From: Macrosoma leucophasiata
Taxonomy: Eukaryota; Arthropoda; Insecta; Lepidoptera; Hedylidae
Length of the DNA: 64,000 bases
Direction of reading: 5' to 3'
Assembly: GCA_036365455.1 (NCBI GenBank)
Contig: JAWQUS010000010.1
Coordinates: forward strand, 22,244,501 to 22,308,500
Part shown: positions 31,990-41,371 of the stretch, in pieces
Layout of the letters: each line of letters starts with the position of its first letter
Numbering within the stretch: position 1 is the first letter of the stretch
The notes under the pieces: generated by a model
Database searches by the model: none
Told to the model about the DNA's origin: nothing
The model's input: only the letters and a program-made list of their open reading frames with translations
Made by a program: the position numbers and the translations under genes

Positions 31990-32209
31990 TTGCGCATAAA
32001 TATTCGCATATAGTTTGTAAAGCATAGCTCACACTGCAGCAGTGTAGTAACGATCGTTTAAAGTTAAGCCGCGACAGATGTTCGAGTGTGCTCGCACGGA
32101 GAGCTCTCGGCGACACTCGTGCATCCGACACTTGTGCCCTTGTGCACTCCACACTGCGCCCGACACTACGACACGACACACCTCTGATTATTGAATATGC
32201 TGTGACGCG
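31990..32209. repeat. Tandem repeat unit 2, with preserved empty site
   Basis: 32018-32209 repeats 27904-28095. The continuation after CGCG at 32206-32209 is ttgcgcataaatattc, the same as after the errantivirus at 31990, so this unit shows the uninterrupted target sequence. Confidence 0.9.
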
Positions 32210-32550
32210 TTGCGCATAAATATTCATTGTTTTTCAATAGTGCTGACGTGCGATCAAATTTATTGGTATATGTTTCTTTATTCTCACTTTATTTTTAATT
32301 ATTTTTATACTTGGTCGTTTTATAATGTGTACTGATTATCGCGTTGTAAATACTTTTTTTATTTCCATCACGTTGACTTATTGACTTTGTTGAAAAAAAT
32401 TGATAACTGTACATATTAATTCAATGGTTTTGTGTTATTACCGCTGTAAAAAATTGTAATGACATTATAATAAAGTGGATAACCAAGCATTTTTAAAATC
32501 ATACAAGGGTTAAGCGGCTAAACTGGCTGTAACTTTAGAAATTAACTTTT
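32210..32550. other. No recognisable gene
   Basis: AT-rich sequence after the tandem repeat; no frame or repeat match. Confidence 0.4.
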
Positions 32551-32810
32551 ACTGGTGGTAGAGCTCCAGTGACGGAGCTCGCGGGCGTAGGCACCACCGC
32601 ATTCCCTAATATACTTGCCGCTAAATGGTAGTGTTCAGCACTATCGTGTTCCGGTCAGGTGGTAATGTACGGCCCTGTAGTTGCCTGCACACTGTACGCC
32701 TCAGGAGTGGTAACGCTTCTGCATTTTGTGTGGGTGTCTATAGGCTGCAGTCATCACTTAACATCAATGTGAACCGTATGCTTGTTTGTCTCTTTCATTA
32801 CATAAAAAAG
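32551..32810 (+). repeat. SINE-A, nearly full length
   Basis: From actggtggtagagctccagt to tttcattacataaaaaag. A short internal deletion removes the ggcacagaggcataacacctt block. Confidence 0.85.
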
Positions 32811-33474
32811 CCTATAGGGAGTTTTGGGAAATTGAGTGAACCTAATAGGTTAGTAGGTGTTAAATATGGTAGCATCTAAGTGTCAAGGTACCATTACAGC
32901 TTCTTCTGCTAATGGTAAGCCTTAGCTCACAAATTCGAAGCAAATAAACAAGAGAGCACATTGATAAATATTCAATTGTAGCACAAGAAAAAGCACCATA
33001 AGCGTAGATGTAATTTATTTTTATTGCTAAGCAAAGACTTCGTGTATATTGCCTGTGTAACTGCGGAACCTTCCTTTGGCTGAATTTATTCCTTACGGCA
33101 TAACCTTTGTGCGGGTGACCATAAATAAACCGCTTTTAGCCTTAAGAGATCGTGTGGTGTTAATTTTAGGTAAACCGCAACGATATATTGAGGATATAGT
33201 GACATTGGGTTACAAATGGTAGTGGAAAAAGGAAAAATGATTACCTTTTTACAATATGTTTGAAGGATAAATTTTGCAGGTTTGAAAGAAAGAAAGATTA
33301 TTAGGTACATACCTACACGCCGTGAAGTACGTACTTCACGGCTGCGTCAAAAAGTTGTCCTGTTCAGCAAATATCAGGTAACTTCATATATGAGATACCT
33401 AACACTGGTTTTCAACAGGAACCAACGTGAGTGAACCACGGATATCAAATGATTTATAATTATACTAACATGGG
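32811..33474. other. No recognisable gene
   Basis: AT-rich. A small palindrome gccgtgaagtacgtacttcacggc lies at about 33320-33343. No coding signal. Confidence 0.45.
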
Positions 33475-33566
33475 TGGTGGTAGAGCTCTAGTGAAGGAGC
33501 TCGCGGGCGTAGGCACCACCGCATTACCTAATAAACTTGCCGGTAATTGGAGCTCTACCACCAGTA
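33475..33566. repeat. SINE-A head joined to its own inverted head
   Basis: The first about 72 bp read as the SINE-A head (ggtggtagagctctagtg ... aataaacttgccg) and are followed at once by tggagctctaccaccagta, the inverted head. The SINE body is missing, as if two inverted copies recombined or the polymerase switched template. Confidence 0.8.
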
Positions 33567-33672
33567 GATCAGCGATCTGTCAACACTGATAACTTAAACA
33601 ATGTCAAAAATAACTGGTGCAACGCATTCTGCATTTCTGCATTAACTGTTAAAAGCAATGTACAAGTAATGT

Positions 33673-33926
33673 ACAGTACTCAACAATTAATATTGCTCAT
33701 CGAGCCTGCGAAAGAGACGATCGGCTCGTTTCGACTTCGTAGAGCGTTATCTCTGTTGCACACTGCCTACGTAAGCACTTACAGTCCGGTATTGGTCAAA
33801 ACTTGATCGACAAGGTCGACAAACGTCAAATAGGTACGGTGCAAAAGAGATAACGCTCTACAGACCCGAAATAAGCCGAAGTGTCCTTCTTAGGCTCGAT
33901 GTGCAATATTTATTGTTGAGAACTGT
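33673..33926. repeat. Foldback repeat, arms about 88 bp, spacer about 77 bp
   Basis: Arm 33673-33761 (acagtactcaacaattaata ... agagcgttatctctgttgca) is the diverged inverse of 33839-33926 (gcaaaagagataacgctcta ... caatatttattgttgagaac). Homology may extend to 33645-33957. No target duplication was found. Confidence 0.8.
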
Positions 33927-33957
33927 AACTTTTATTGTTACATTTAACAATAACCAT

Positions 33958-34360
33958 AACTTTAATCAATAATTTGGTGTAACCGAACCTTCATCAAAAA
34001 AAAAATCATAAGAGTACACACACGTATTTCGTTCTAAAAATATTCCATATTCTACGCCAAAAAGAAATTATCAAATCTACAATCATTACATATCATTACA
34101 CAACACGGGAAGCTCTATAGAATATTCAATTACGAACAAGTCGGGGTCATTGCATGAATCGGGCTCAAAATTATAATCCCGTGTCCAATCACACCGGTAT
34201 TGATAATTTGATCCTCTTACCGAAGTATTGTGGTCGACATTACGTTCGAGAAAGTCGAACGAAGGGTGGACTTTCTCTACGTTTTGATTAGTGAAGGAAT
34301 ATCGACGTTTTACAATGTGCCTATCGTATTAAGCGCGTGGCCCCTCGGCTGGTGTAAATC
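33958..34360. other. No recognisable gene
   Basis: Nothing supported; one 66-codon frame at 34230-34430 runs into repeat D. Confidence 0.4.
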
Positions 34361-34640
34361 GGAAGCGATCTACTCGGTTAAGCGATACGGGCGCGGTCGG
34401 TTGTGTGATGGGTGGCTAGTGGCTAATTAAAATGCGCGTTTCCGTGCTTCGGAGAGCACCTTAAGCCGTCGGTCCCGGTTGCTATCGATAGATAAACCTT
34501 GTTAAACCGGTCGTTAAACCTTGTCGGAAGCCTTATGGGCGGTTTGAAAACATTCGACAGCGGGTTGGCCACTAACCCTCCAACCAGCATTGGAGCAGCG
34601 TGGTGGAGTAAGCTCCAGACCTCCTCCTAAGAAGGGGAGA
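34361..34640 (+). repeat. Repeat D, tandem copy 1 of 2
   Basis: Begins ctactcggttaagcgatacg (34370) and stops inside the GGGGAGAG motif, before the GCCCAGCAGTGGG tail. It carries a private duplication near 34495-34525 (gataaaccttgttaaaccgg). Confidence 0.88.
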
Positions 34641-34950
34641 GAAGCAATCTACTCGGCTAAGCGATACGGGCGTGGTCGGTTGTGTGATGGGTGGCTAGTG
34701 GCTAATTAAAATGTGCGTTTCCGTGCTTCGGAGAGCACCTTAAGCCGTCGGTCCCGGTTGCTATCGATAGATAAACCTTGTTAAACCGGTCGTTAAACCT
34801 TGTCGGAAGCCTTATGGGCGGTTTGAAAACATTCGACAGCGGGTTGGCCACTAACCCTCCAACCAGCATTGGAGCAGCGTGGTGGAGTAAGCTCCAGACC
34901 TCCTCCCAAGAAGGGGAGAGACTCGTGCCCATTAGTGGGACGTACCAAGG
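34641..34950 (+). repeat. Repeat D, tandem copy 2 of 2
   Basis: Begins ctactcggctaagcgatacg at 34649, 279 bp after copy 1, and shares the private gttaaaccggtcgttaaacc change. The pair therefore arose by local duplication rather than two insertions. Copy 2 reaches gggacgtaccaagggttgcc. Confidence 0.88.
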
Positions 34951-34976
34951 GTTGCCAATATTATACGAGTATATCG

Positions 34977-35126
34977 TACTAGCTGTCCCGGCAAACTTCG
35001 TATTGCCTCACAGTGAAATAATGTGTCAAAGGTTTGATATATACCGACTATTTGTATGGCAAATTGAAATTGTGGTTTTTACTATTTCCCTTCAATTTTG
35101 TTCATATTTTCTTACCTTTTAAACCT
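34977..35126 (+). repeat. Repeat H, truncated by tRNA-like array
   Basis: actagctgtcccggcaaact, gtgaaataatgtgtcaaagg and atttgtatggcaaattgaaa match repeat H up to ccttttaaacc, where the array begins. Confidence 0.8.
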
Positions 35127-35159
35127 TTTTTATTTTAAAGAAAAATGGAATGAAAAGTT

Positions 35160-35236
35160 TGACTTCAGGCGAGACTCGAACTCGCGGCCTACTGGGAATC
35201 TAGTCCAGCCGCTCTTCCAATTGAGCTACTGAAGTC
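35160..35236 (-). tRNA. tRNA-like gene, minus array copy 1
   Basis: Here the acceptor arms GACTTCAG/CTGAAGTC pair fully (8 bp). The D-arm GCTC/GAGC and T-arm GCGAG/CTCGC are perfect, and TTTTT-like runs follow 3' on this strand (caaacttttca). Confidence 0.5.
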
Positions 35237-35465
35237 CTGCCCGATTTGTCAAATCTTTCCTTCACATTTATTGCATTGCTTTATGGTAGCAGCAGCGTCA
35301 TCTATTGCCAACTATGCTAGTTAGGCAACCGATATAATAGACTTTGCAGTTTATTGAATATCGTAAAGAAGTCGCTTTTACCCTTAATAATAGTTTTATA
35401 TTATTTCGCATTAACACATGCTTGTGAAATATATTTTATTTTAAAGAAAAATGGAAAGAAAAATT

Positions 35466-35542
35466 TGACTTCAGGCGAGACTCGAACTCGCGGCCTACTG
35501 GGAATCTAGTCCAGCCGCTCTTCCAATTGAGCTACTGAAGTC
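35466..35542 (-). tRNA. tRNA-like gene, minus array copy 2
   Basis: Identical to copy 1 over the tRNA-like part. The downstream AAATTTTTC on this strand supplies a run of five T, a Pol III terminator. Confidence 0.5.
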
Positions 35543-35773
35543 CTGCCCGATTTGTCAAATCTTTCCTTCACATTTATTGCATTGCTTTATGGTAGCAGCA
35601 GCGCCATCTATTACCAACTATGCTAGTTAGGCAACCGATATAATAGACTTTTCAGTTTATTGAATATCGTAAAGAAGTCGCTTTTAACCTTAACAATTGT
35701 TTTTATATTATTTCGCATTAACACATGCTTGTGAAATATATTATATTTTTAAAGAAAAATGGAAAGAAAAATA

Positions 35774-35850
35774 TGACTTCAGGCGAGACTCGAACTCGCG
35801 ACCTACCGGGAATCTAGTCCAGCCGCTCTTCCAATTGAGCTACTGAAGTC
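35774..35850 (-). tRNA. tRNA-like gene, minus array copy 3
   Basis: Matches the other copies, with GGTAGGTCGC in the variable region where copies 1 and 2 have AGTAGGCCGC. A and B boxes are kept. Confidence 0.5.
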
Positions 35851-36081
35851 CTGCCCGATTTGTCAAATCTTTCCTTCACATTTATTGCATTGCTTTATGG
35901 TAGCAGCAGCGCCATCTATTACCAACTATGCTAGTTAGGCAACCGATATAATAGACTTTTCAGTTTATTGAATATCGTAAAGAAGTCGCTTTTAACCTTA
36001 ACAATTGTTTTTATATTATTTCGCATTAACACATGCTTGTGAAATATATTTTATTTTTAAAGAAAAATGGAAAGAAAAATA

Positions 36082-36158
36082 TGACTTCAGGCGAGACTCG
36101 AACTCGCGACCTACCGGGAATCTAGTCCAGCCGCTCTTCCAATTGAGCTACTGAAGCC
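36082..36158 (-). tRNA. tRNA-like gene, minus array copy 4
   Basis: Its 5' acceptor reads GGCTTCAG, the form seen in the plus-strand array, giving one G-U pair against CTGAAGTC. Confidence 0.5.
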
Positions 36159-36352
36159 CTGCCCGATTTGTCAAATCTTTCCTTCACACCTATTGCATTG
36201 CTTTATGGTAGCAGCAGCGCCATCTATTACCAACTATGCTAGTTAGGCAACCGATATAATAGACTTTGCAGTTTATTGAATATCGTAAAGAAGTCGCTTT
36301 TACCCTTAATAATTGTTTTATATTATTTCGCATTAACACATGCTTGTGAAGA

Positions 36353-36521
36353 GATCGCGCGGAACGAGCGATAGATCTTGTGCCGCTCGCCCTAAATATT
36401 GGGTTTGTGACACAAGTGAAGTGGGTCACAAGCTGCATCACGTTATCATGTATATTATTGTCCGTTAACCGAGTTTACAGACCATAATTCTTATGCAATG
36501 AAGTTGTCAAGTAAGCATTTA
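36353..36521. other. No recognisable feature
   Basis: Unique flank of the array; agatcgcgcggaacgagcgatagatct near 36351-36377 contains an imperfect short palindrome. Confidence 0.4.
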
Positions 36522-36690
36522 TACGACCCTGTAATTTCCGGCACAGAGGTATAATACCTTAGGCCTCAGGAGTGGCAACGCATCTGCATTTTGACATCTG
36601 ATCTTTATGTGGGTGTCTATAGGCTGCAGTAATCACTTAACATCAATGTGAACTGCATAATTGTTTGCCACTTTCATTACATAAAAAAAG
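36522..36690 (+). repeat. SINE-A, 5' truncated
   Basis: From cgaccctgtaatttccggca to cattacataaaaaaag; the head and first third are absent. Confidence 0.8.
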
Positions 36691-37091
36691 TAAAATTACA
36701 TATTTTTATTTTAAAAATTTTACGGCACTTTTAAGTTCGTCTATCTCATACGATTGATTCCACTCCAATTTTCATAATTTTTAAAGCTTTTGATCCCATT
36801 TGCAATTTGCTTTCTTATGAAATGATAAATAGTAGTGGCTGCACATCAATTCAATATCCCCATTCGCTAACACGTTTCTCTACAATTTTATTACATCTAC
36901 GCGTACATTTGCACATTGTCTTACTTTTCTTTCTGACCGTAACATAACAGATAGTAACCCATATTTGGGTCCTTCAATCTACTCATCGATTCATACATTC
37001 ACAGTATATAATCATAGTAATAACCAATCTCCGTTTTTGTATACTCATACATTTGTACGATTTGAATAGATAAAAATAAGGAAAAGAATTA
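36691..37091. other. No recognisable gene
   Basis: AT-rich with no frame of interest. Confidence 0.4.
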
Positions 37092-37380
37092 TTTTATGTA
37101 TTGTAAGTGGCAAACAAGCATGCAGTTCACATTGATGTTAAGGTATGACTGCAGCCTATAGATACCGACACTAAGACCAAGGTCAAATTGCAGATGCGTT
37201 ACTCTGAGGTCTAAGGTGTTATGCCTCTGTGCCGGAAATTACAGTCCCGTACATTACCACCTGACCGGAACACGATAGTGCTGAACACTACCATTTAGCG
37301 GGAAGTATATAAGTATATAATAAGGTAATGCGGTGGTGCCTACGCTTGCGAGCTCCATCACTTTAGTTCTACCACCAGTA
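37092..37380 (-). repeat. SINE-A, full length
   Basis: ttttatgtattgtaagtggc through cctgaccggaacacgatagt to ctaccaccagta. The head hairpin is damaged (gagctccatcactttagttc). Confidence 0.85.
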
Positions 37381-37398
37381 AGAAGACCGTATGTCCCG

Positions 37399-37433
37399 AA
37401 GTGGCGAACAAGCATACGGTTCACATTGATGGT
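37399..37433 (-). repeat. SINE-A tail fragment cut by (TAA)n LINE
   Basis: gaagtggcgaacaagcatac, ggttcacattgatggtaagtg is a second SINE-A tail ending where the (TAA)n run at about 37442 begins. Confidence 0.7.
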
Positions 37434-37690
37434 AAGTGATTATAATAATAATAATAATAAGGCCATAATTGTGCCGATAGTCGTATCGGTGAACGGGCTG
37501 ATAGCGAAGAGCCTCGACCAACATCTCAAGAGGCTCTCGCTAGGTGGATGGATCAAGGGTTTGATACAGAAAGCAGTACTCCTCGGCACGGCACGCATAG
37601 TGAGGTGGTTCCTCTCTCTGTGTCCCTAACCATCGGCAGCTTGGACCCTGCTCCCGCTGTCGGCGGCACACTATTTTTAATTTTTTTATA
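37434..37690 (+). pseudogene. LINE 3' end after (TAA)n, R4/Dong-like (copy B)
   Basis: After (TAA)n, 37462-37629 encodes a LINE C-terminus: IVPIVVSVNGLIAKSLDQ, then HLKRLSLGGWIKGLIQKAV and LLGTARIVRWFLSLCP before a stop. The 3' UTR reads ccctgctcccgctgtcggcg. The reverse transcriptase proper is absent. Confidence 0.7.
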
Positions 37691-38028
37691 TACATTTGTT
37701 TATTTTTATACTTATAATATATATGAAAAAAAAAATTTATAAGTTAAAAAAATAAATAAGTGGAATAATAATAATAATAAGAGGGCAGAGCAGCTTGTGG
37801 CGAGCTGTTGGTGAGCAGCGACACCACCCCCTACCATCATCGCAAGTTCCTCCGAGAGAACTGGGCTCCGCCTCGTCCGCCACACAGAGGTACGGCCGGA
37901 CAGAGCATCCTGATGCCCTGAAGGTAAGCCAGAGGTGAGAGACCTGTCTCTCACCTCTGGCTTGCCTTCATTGGCCGGTCAGAGTGGGGCGCTAGAGGTA
38001 TGGCATTTGCAGAAATTTAGATAATAGG

Positions 38029-38330
38029 CTTTTTTTTTTTTTTTTTTTTTTTATGGATTGATAGTGGTAAACAAGCATGCAGTTCACATTGATGTTAAGT
38101 GATGACTGCAGCCTATAGACACCCACACAAAGACCAAGGTCAAAATGCAGATGCGTTACCACTCCTGAGGCCTAAGGTCTTATGCCTCTGTGCCGGAAAT
38201 TACAGGGCCGTACATTACCACCTGACCGGAACACGATAGTGTTGAACACTACCATTTAGCGGCAAGTATATTAGGTAATGCGGTGGTGCCTACGCCCGCG
38301 AGCTCCGTCACTGGAGCTCTACCACCAGTA
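38029..38330 (-). repeat. SINE-A inserted into LINE segment
   Basis: A T-run of about 24 (the SINE A tail) leads to ggtaaacaagcatgcagttc and the complete body to ctctaccaccagta. The uninterrupted sequence at 24048-24085 shows the insertion point. Confidence 0.9.
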
Positions 38331-38818
38331 AAAGTCTGTTGTCAGGCTGTTGTCTAAATTTCTGGAAGAGCCATACACTCGGGGGTGGAAGTGTCTAGGG
38401 GAATAATAGCGGGGAAGCCCGCTTCGAGCTCGAGATTACTCGCTCGTGATGGTGAAACCGGGGCCACACCTTTCGACACCCCCAGCCTCTCTCAACAGTG
38501 TTGTCCCGCGTCGACCATCGGGTTGGCTGTTTGGGGGGCCCACCAAGGAGAGGCGAGTCACCACCTGCCTAAAGTAGGATTCGATAATGTGAGATGTTGA
38601 ATATAGGCAGGTGCCGGATCTCACTCCATAGGCCCAGCCAGCTAGTCCCCCCCAGTTCACCCACATAGCCCAAAGTTTGGAGAGTCATTTTTCATAACAT
38701 TAGTCCCATTATATTCTGCGGGATCTGTCTGTGTCTGTATTAACTGTTAATGCAGCCAGAGAGAGGTCCCGCCGAATATAAGCCATTACAAAGTAGATCA
38801 AAATTCTCGAAAGGGTCT

Positions 38819-38865
38819 CTACGTGTTGGACCTCCCATGGGGGACATGGGAGGTCCAACACGTAG
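38819..38865. repeat. Perfect 21-bp palindrome with 5-nt loop
   Basis: Arms 38819-38839 and 38845-38865 are exact complements around ggggA. Copy A of the same segment (24540-24570) has the sequence once and no palindrome, so this copy gained an inverted duplication of about 26 nt. Confidence 0.92.
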
Positions 38866-38935
38866 GCGCAAGCCTGACAAATGTCCGGGGTTCAAATTGG
38901 ACCCCGTGCTGACGAGAGAAATAATAATAATAATG

Positions 38936-39115
38936 GATATATCAAATATCTTGATCTGGCTCACGCGCGCCATCATTGTGCCGATAGTCGTCACGGTCAA
39001 CGGATTGATAGCAAAGAGCCTCGACCAACATCTCAAGAGGCTCAAGTTAGGAAGTTGGATCAAGCTTGGACCCTGTTCCCGTTGCCGGCGGCGCACTATT
39101 TCTTATTTTTTTACA
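38936..39115 (+). pseudogene. LINE 3' end, internally deleted (copy D)
   Basis: After (ATA)n, the frame again reads IVPIVVTVNGLIAKSLDQ and HLKRLKLGSWIK, then jumps directly to the 3' UTR (ggaccctgttcccgttgccg), losing about 100 bp present in copy B. Confidence 0.7.
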
Positions 39116-39124
39116 TATATTTGT

Positions 39125-39394
39125 TTGTCATATGCTGGCTTTCCCCTCTGTCAAAGTACAAGACCAAATGGGCCTATACCTGTCGCCTAGATGTTTAAAT
39201 GTGTGTGTGAAATTGTTTCTGTATTTTGTTAAAGTCAAGGTGTGAGTTTCGTAGTAATAGACGATTTTTGTAGTGTGCGTGTGCGTCGCACGCATTTCTC
39301 CCCGCAAAAAATGACAGACTGTTTTGCATTGGTAATAAACGCTATGGCTACTTCCCTCCAGTCCTCCGCGGCTGCTGGCCCGTGTTACTCTATG
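39125..39394 (-). mobile_element. MITE-G, copy 2 (one end present)
   Basis: The reverse complement of the family, from gctggctttcccctctgtca to the terminal block ctccgcggctgctggcccgtgttactctatg. It preserves the internal gacagactgttttgcattgg block also seen at 17685. Confidence 0.75.
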
Positions 39395-39429
39395 ACTGTA
39401 GCTTAAAACCATCTACCAAAAAAACAAGG

Positions 39430-39623
39430 ATTTCAATGTAGATGTGTTGCCACACCATTCGTCTAAGTTTTTTATGTATTACATGGCCGTTCATTACCAT
39501 CTGATTGGAACACGGTAGCGTTGAACACTATCAATCAGCAGCAATGAGATTAATGTAATGAGATTAGAGTAATGTAGTGGTGCCTACGCCCGTTAGCCCC
39601 ATACATGGAGCTCTACCACCAGT
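39430..39623 (-). repeat. SINE-A, tail-less diverged copy
   Basis: Fragment from gatttcaatgtagatgtgtt to catggagctctaccaccagta, with a small duplication of aatgagattag. Confidence 0.7.
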
Positions 39624-40188
39624 AATAAAGTAGAAGGTCTACGACCAGTAAAAATGTTTTTATGAATATTTTATAATAGGCACTAGAAATAATGTTTCAA
39701 TCAATACAATAACTTACACAATACACAAAGTACTCACTCAATATTTGTATTTATGTTGTTACGTTAAACCTGAAATTACACCATCCAATTTATGTGTTAT
39801 GGGGTAGGGTGACAATGCAATTTGTTTTTGAAGAAGGTGTGCAGGAGCAGAATCGTTCTTACCAATCGCCAAATATTTCGTTTCGCTCGTTGTAGCTTGT
39901 CGAAATAAAATTCTTATTGTAGTACGTATGTATACGGATTACGTATTTAAGCCATGTACATATGTTTAAAGTTTTATTGTTTTATAATTTTAAGGTTTTT
40001 ATTTAGTTTACTTTATTTTATTGATTTATATTAGATTATTGAAATATATTTAATTGTAAATATATATTTTATATATTTAGGTAAGTAGGTATACTCGTAT
40101 CAGACGGGATCGCGAGCTACGTCGTCTACAGAAAGTGTTAATAACACAGAGAATATTAGAAATTAAAGAAAAAATGGAAATAAAAATT
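39624..40188. other. No recognisable gene
   Basis: Very AT-rich. No frame or repeat match until the tRNA-like sequence. Confidence 0.4.
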
Positions 40189-40262
40189 TGACTTCAGACG
40201 GGAATCGAACCTGCGACCTCAGGATAACCAGCCCAGCCGCTTTTCCACTAAGCTACAGAAGT
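40189..40262 (-). tRNA. tRNA-like sequence, diverged relative of repeat E
   Basis: A box TAGCTTAGTGG and a perfect B box GGTTCGATTCC are present, and acceptor arms ACTTCTG/CTGAAGT pair imperfectly. The downstream flank (aaaatggaaataaaaatttg on the plus strand) matches repeat E flanks, so it is an older family member. The anticodon stem is poor. Confidence 0.4.
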
Positions 40263-40912
40263 ACAGAGAAAAAGAAGCTACAGATAATATTTTTGACAGG
40301 TGAAGCTGAATGTCATATGTGTAGAGAGCTAGAGAGGTAAGATGCCACGATGCTCTCCAGGGCCGCTACCATGACGACTTATTGCGATTCAGTTAAGCCG
40401 CTGTCAAAATCTTGTTTCATTTGTCTTATGTGACAGTAGGGTAAAGGTGCCTATTATGAGATAGGCGCCAAATATGAGATAGCAAGGTATTGGTCAAACT
40501 ATTCACGTTAGCCATTTGGCACTAGTGTCACTCGAATCGACAAAGCAACAGCCCTAAACATCTGCTAGTGCGCGCCGGCCACCGGCGATGTAAGAAAGTG
40601 TGCGTGCAGGTTTATACATTATCGTAAAATCAAATGTTTTTCATCAAATGTTTACAAGGTATGTGACAACTTCATTATTTCGTTAAAAGCTCTTAACATA
40701 CATTTTGTTTGTGACTTATATGATCAATTTTAAGATGTGAATGCAGTTTTAAGATTTTTCTTTTTGAAACATAAAAATAGTCATCTACTTTGTAAAACGG
40801 TTGTTTTCCTAATATGAGATATTCAAGGGTTCTTAAAATGAGATATCCCATATTGTAATGCACAAAAAGAGTAATAATTATAGGTGTTGGGTGAAACCCT
40901 ATATTTTTTATT

Positions 40913-41053
40913 TTAGATTCCTCCCCTCAAAAAGAATACCTTGGACCACGCTGAGATGATACAGGCTGGGAATGCAGTACGAAGAAACGAAATGGGTTAC
41001 TGAAGAGCAGCAAAACGACTTGGCGTTCCTAAGGGTTTACCCTTGAGCGCTAC
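40913..41053 (+). pseudogene. Pogo/Tigger-type transposase N-terminal remnant
   Basis: Reading tccccctcaaaaagaatacc onwards gives LDHAEMIQAGNAVRRNEMGY, a stop, then RAAKRLGVPKG. This fits the psq-type helix-turn-helix that opens pogo/Tigger transposases (a basic, alanine-rich helix then KAAK...VPK). It is broken by a stop and then by the (ATA)n plus repeat D insertion; the catalytic domain is not seen. Confidence 0.6.
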
Positions 41054-41063
41054 GTGAAATTAA

Positions 41064-41371
41064 TAATAATAAGGCAACCCTTGAGATACGTGCCACTGTT
41101 AGGCATGAGTCTCCCCTTTTTGGAGGGAGACCTGGAGCTTAGTCCACCACGCGGGTTGGTGGAGGTACGGGTGCCTTACCCGTTGTCGGATGTTTTCAAA
41201 CCGCCCATATGGCCTCCGACAAGGTATAACGACTGCTATCTATCGATAGCAACCGGGACGACGGCTTAACGTGCCCTCAGCACGGAAACGCGCCTTTTAC
41301 TTTGCCACTAGCAGTCACCCATCACACACCCGACCGGGCCTGTATCGCACAACCGAGTAGATCGCCTGCGC
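41064..41371 (-). repeat. Repeat D, nested in the pogo-type element
   Basis: Runs from ggcaacccttgagatacgtg to cgagtagatcgcctgcgc. A 31-bp direct duplication (gaaaataatatttaattaat) follows at 41372-41430. Confidence 0.85.

Larger units (their letters stand above)
35127..36352 (-). repeat. Repeat E array: four ~307-bp units
   Basis: Units are spaced 306, 308 and 308 bp, measured from the tRNA-like 3' ends (35160, 35466, 35774, 36082). Each holds a tRNA-like gene, the gcagcagcgccatctattac block, tatcgtaaagaagtcgcttt and cgcattaacacatgcttgtg. Units are nearly identical. The array is inverted relative to the one at 50446-51600. Confidence 0.93.
37766..38935 (+). mobile_element. (TAA)n-bounded LINE 5' segment (copy C), split by SINE-A
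   Basis: It repeats 23831-24634 from agagggcagagcagcttgtg to gtgctgacgagagaaataat. Differences are a small inverted duplication near 37915-37945, a SINE-A inserted at 38029-38330 between aataggc and the gttgtctaaatttctgg continuation, and a 21-bp palindrome at 38819-38865. Confidence 0.75.

Noticed and set aside
27856..32227. A similar 70-85-codon minus-strand frame in both copies of the 220-bp tandem unit
   Set aside because: It is shared because the DNA is duplicated; there is no sign of coding constraint between the two copies.
37333..39198. Frames of 98-146 codons treated as host genes
   Set aside because: They are LINE segments and 3' ends bounded by (TAA)n, partly fused with SINE sequence.
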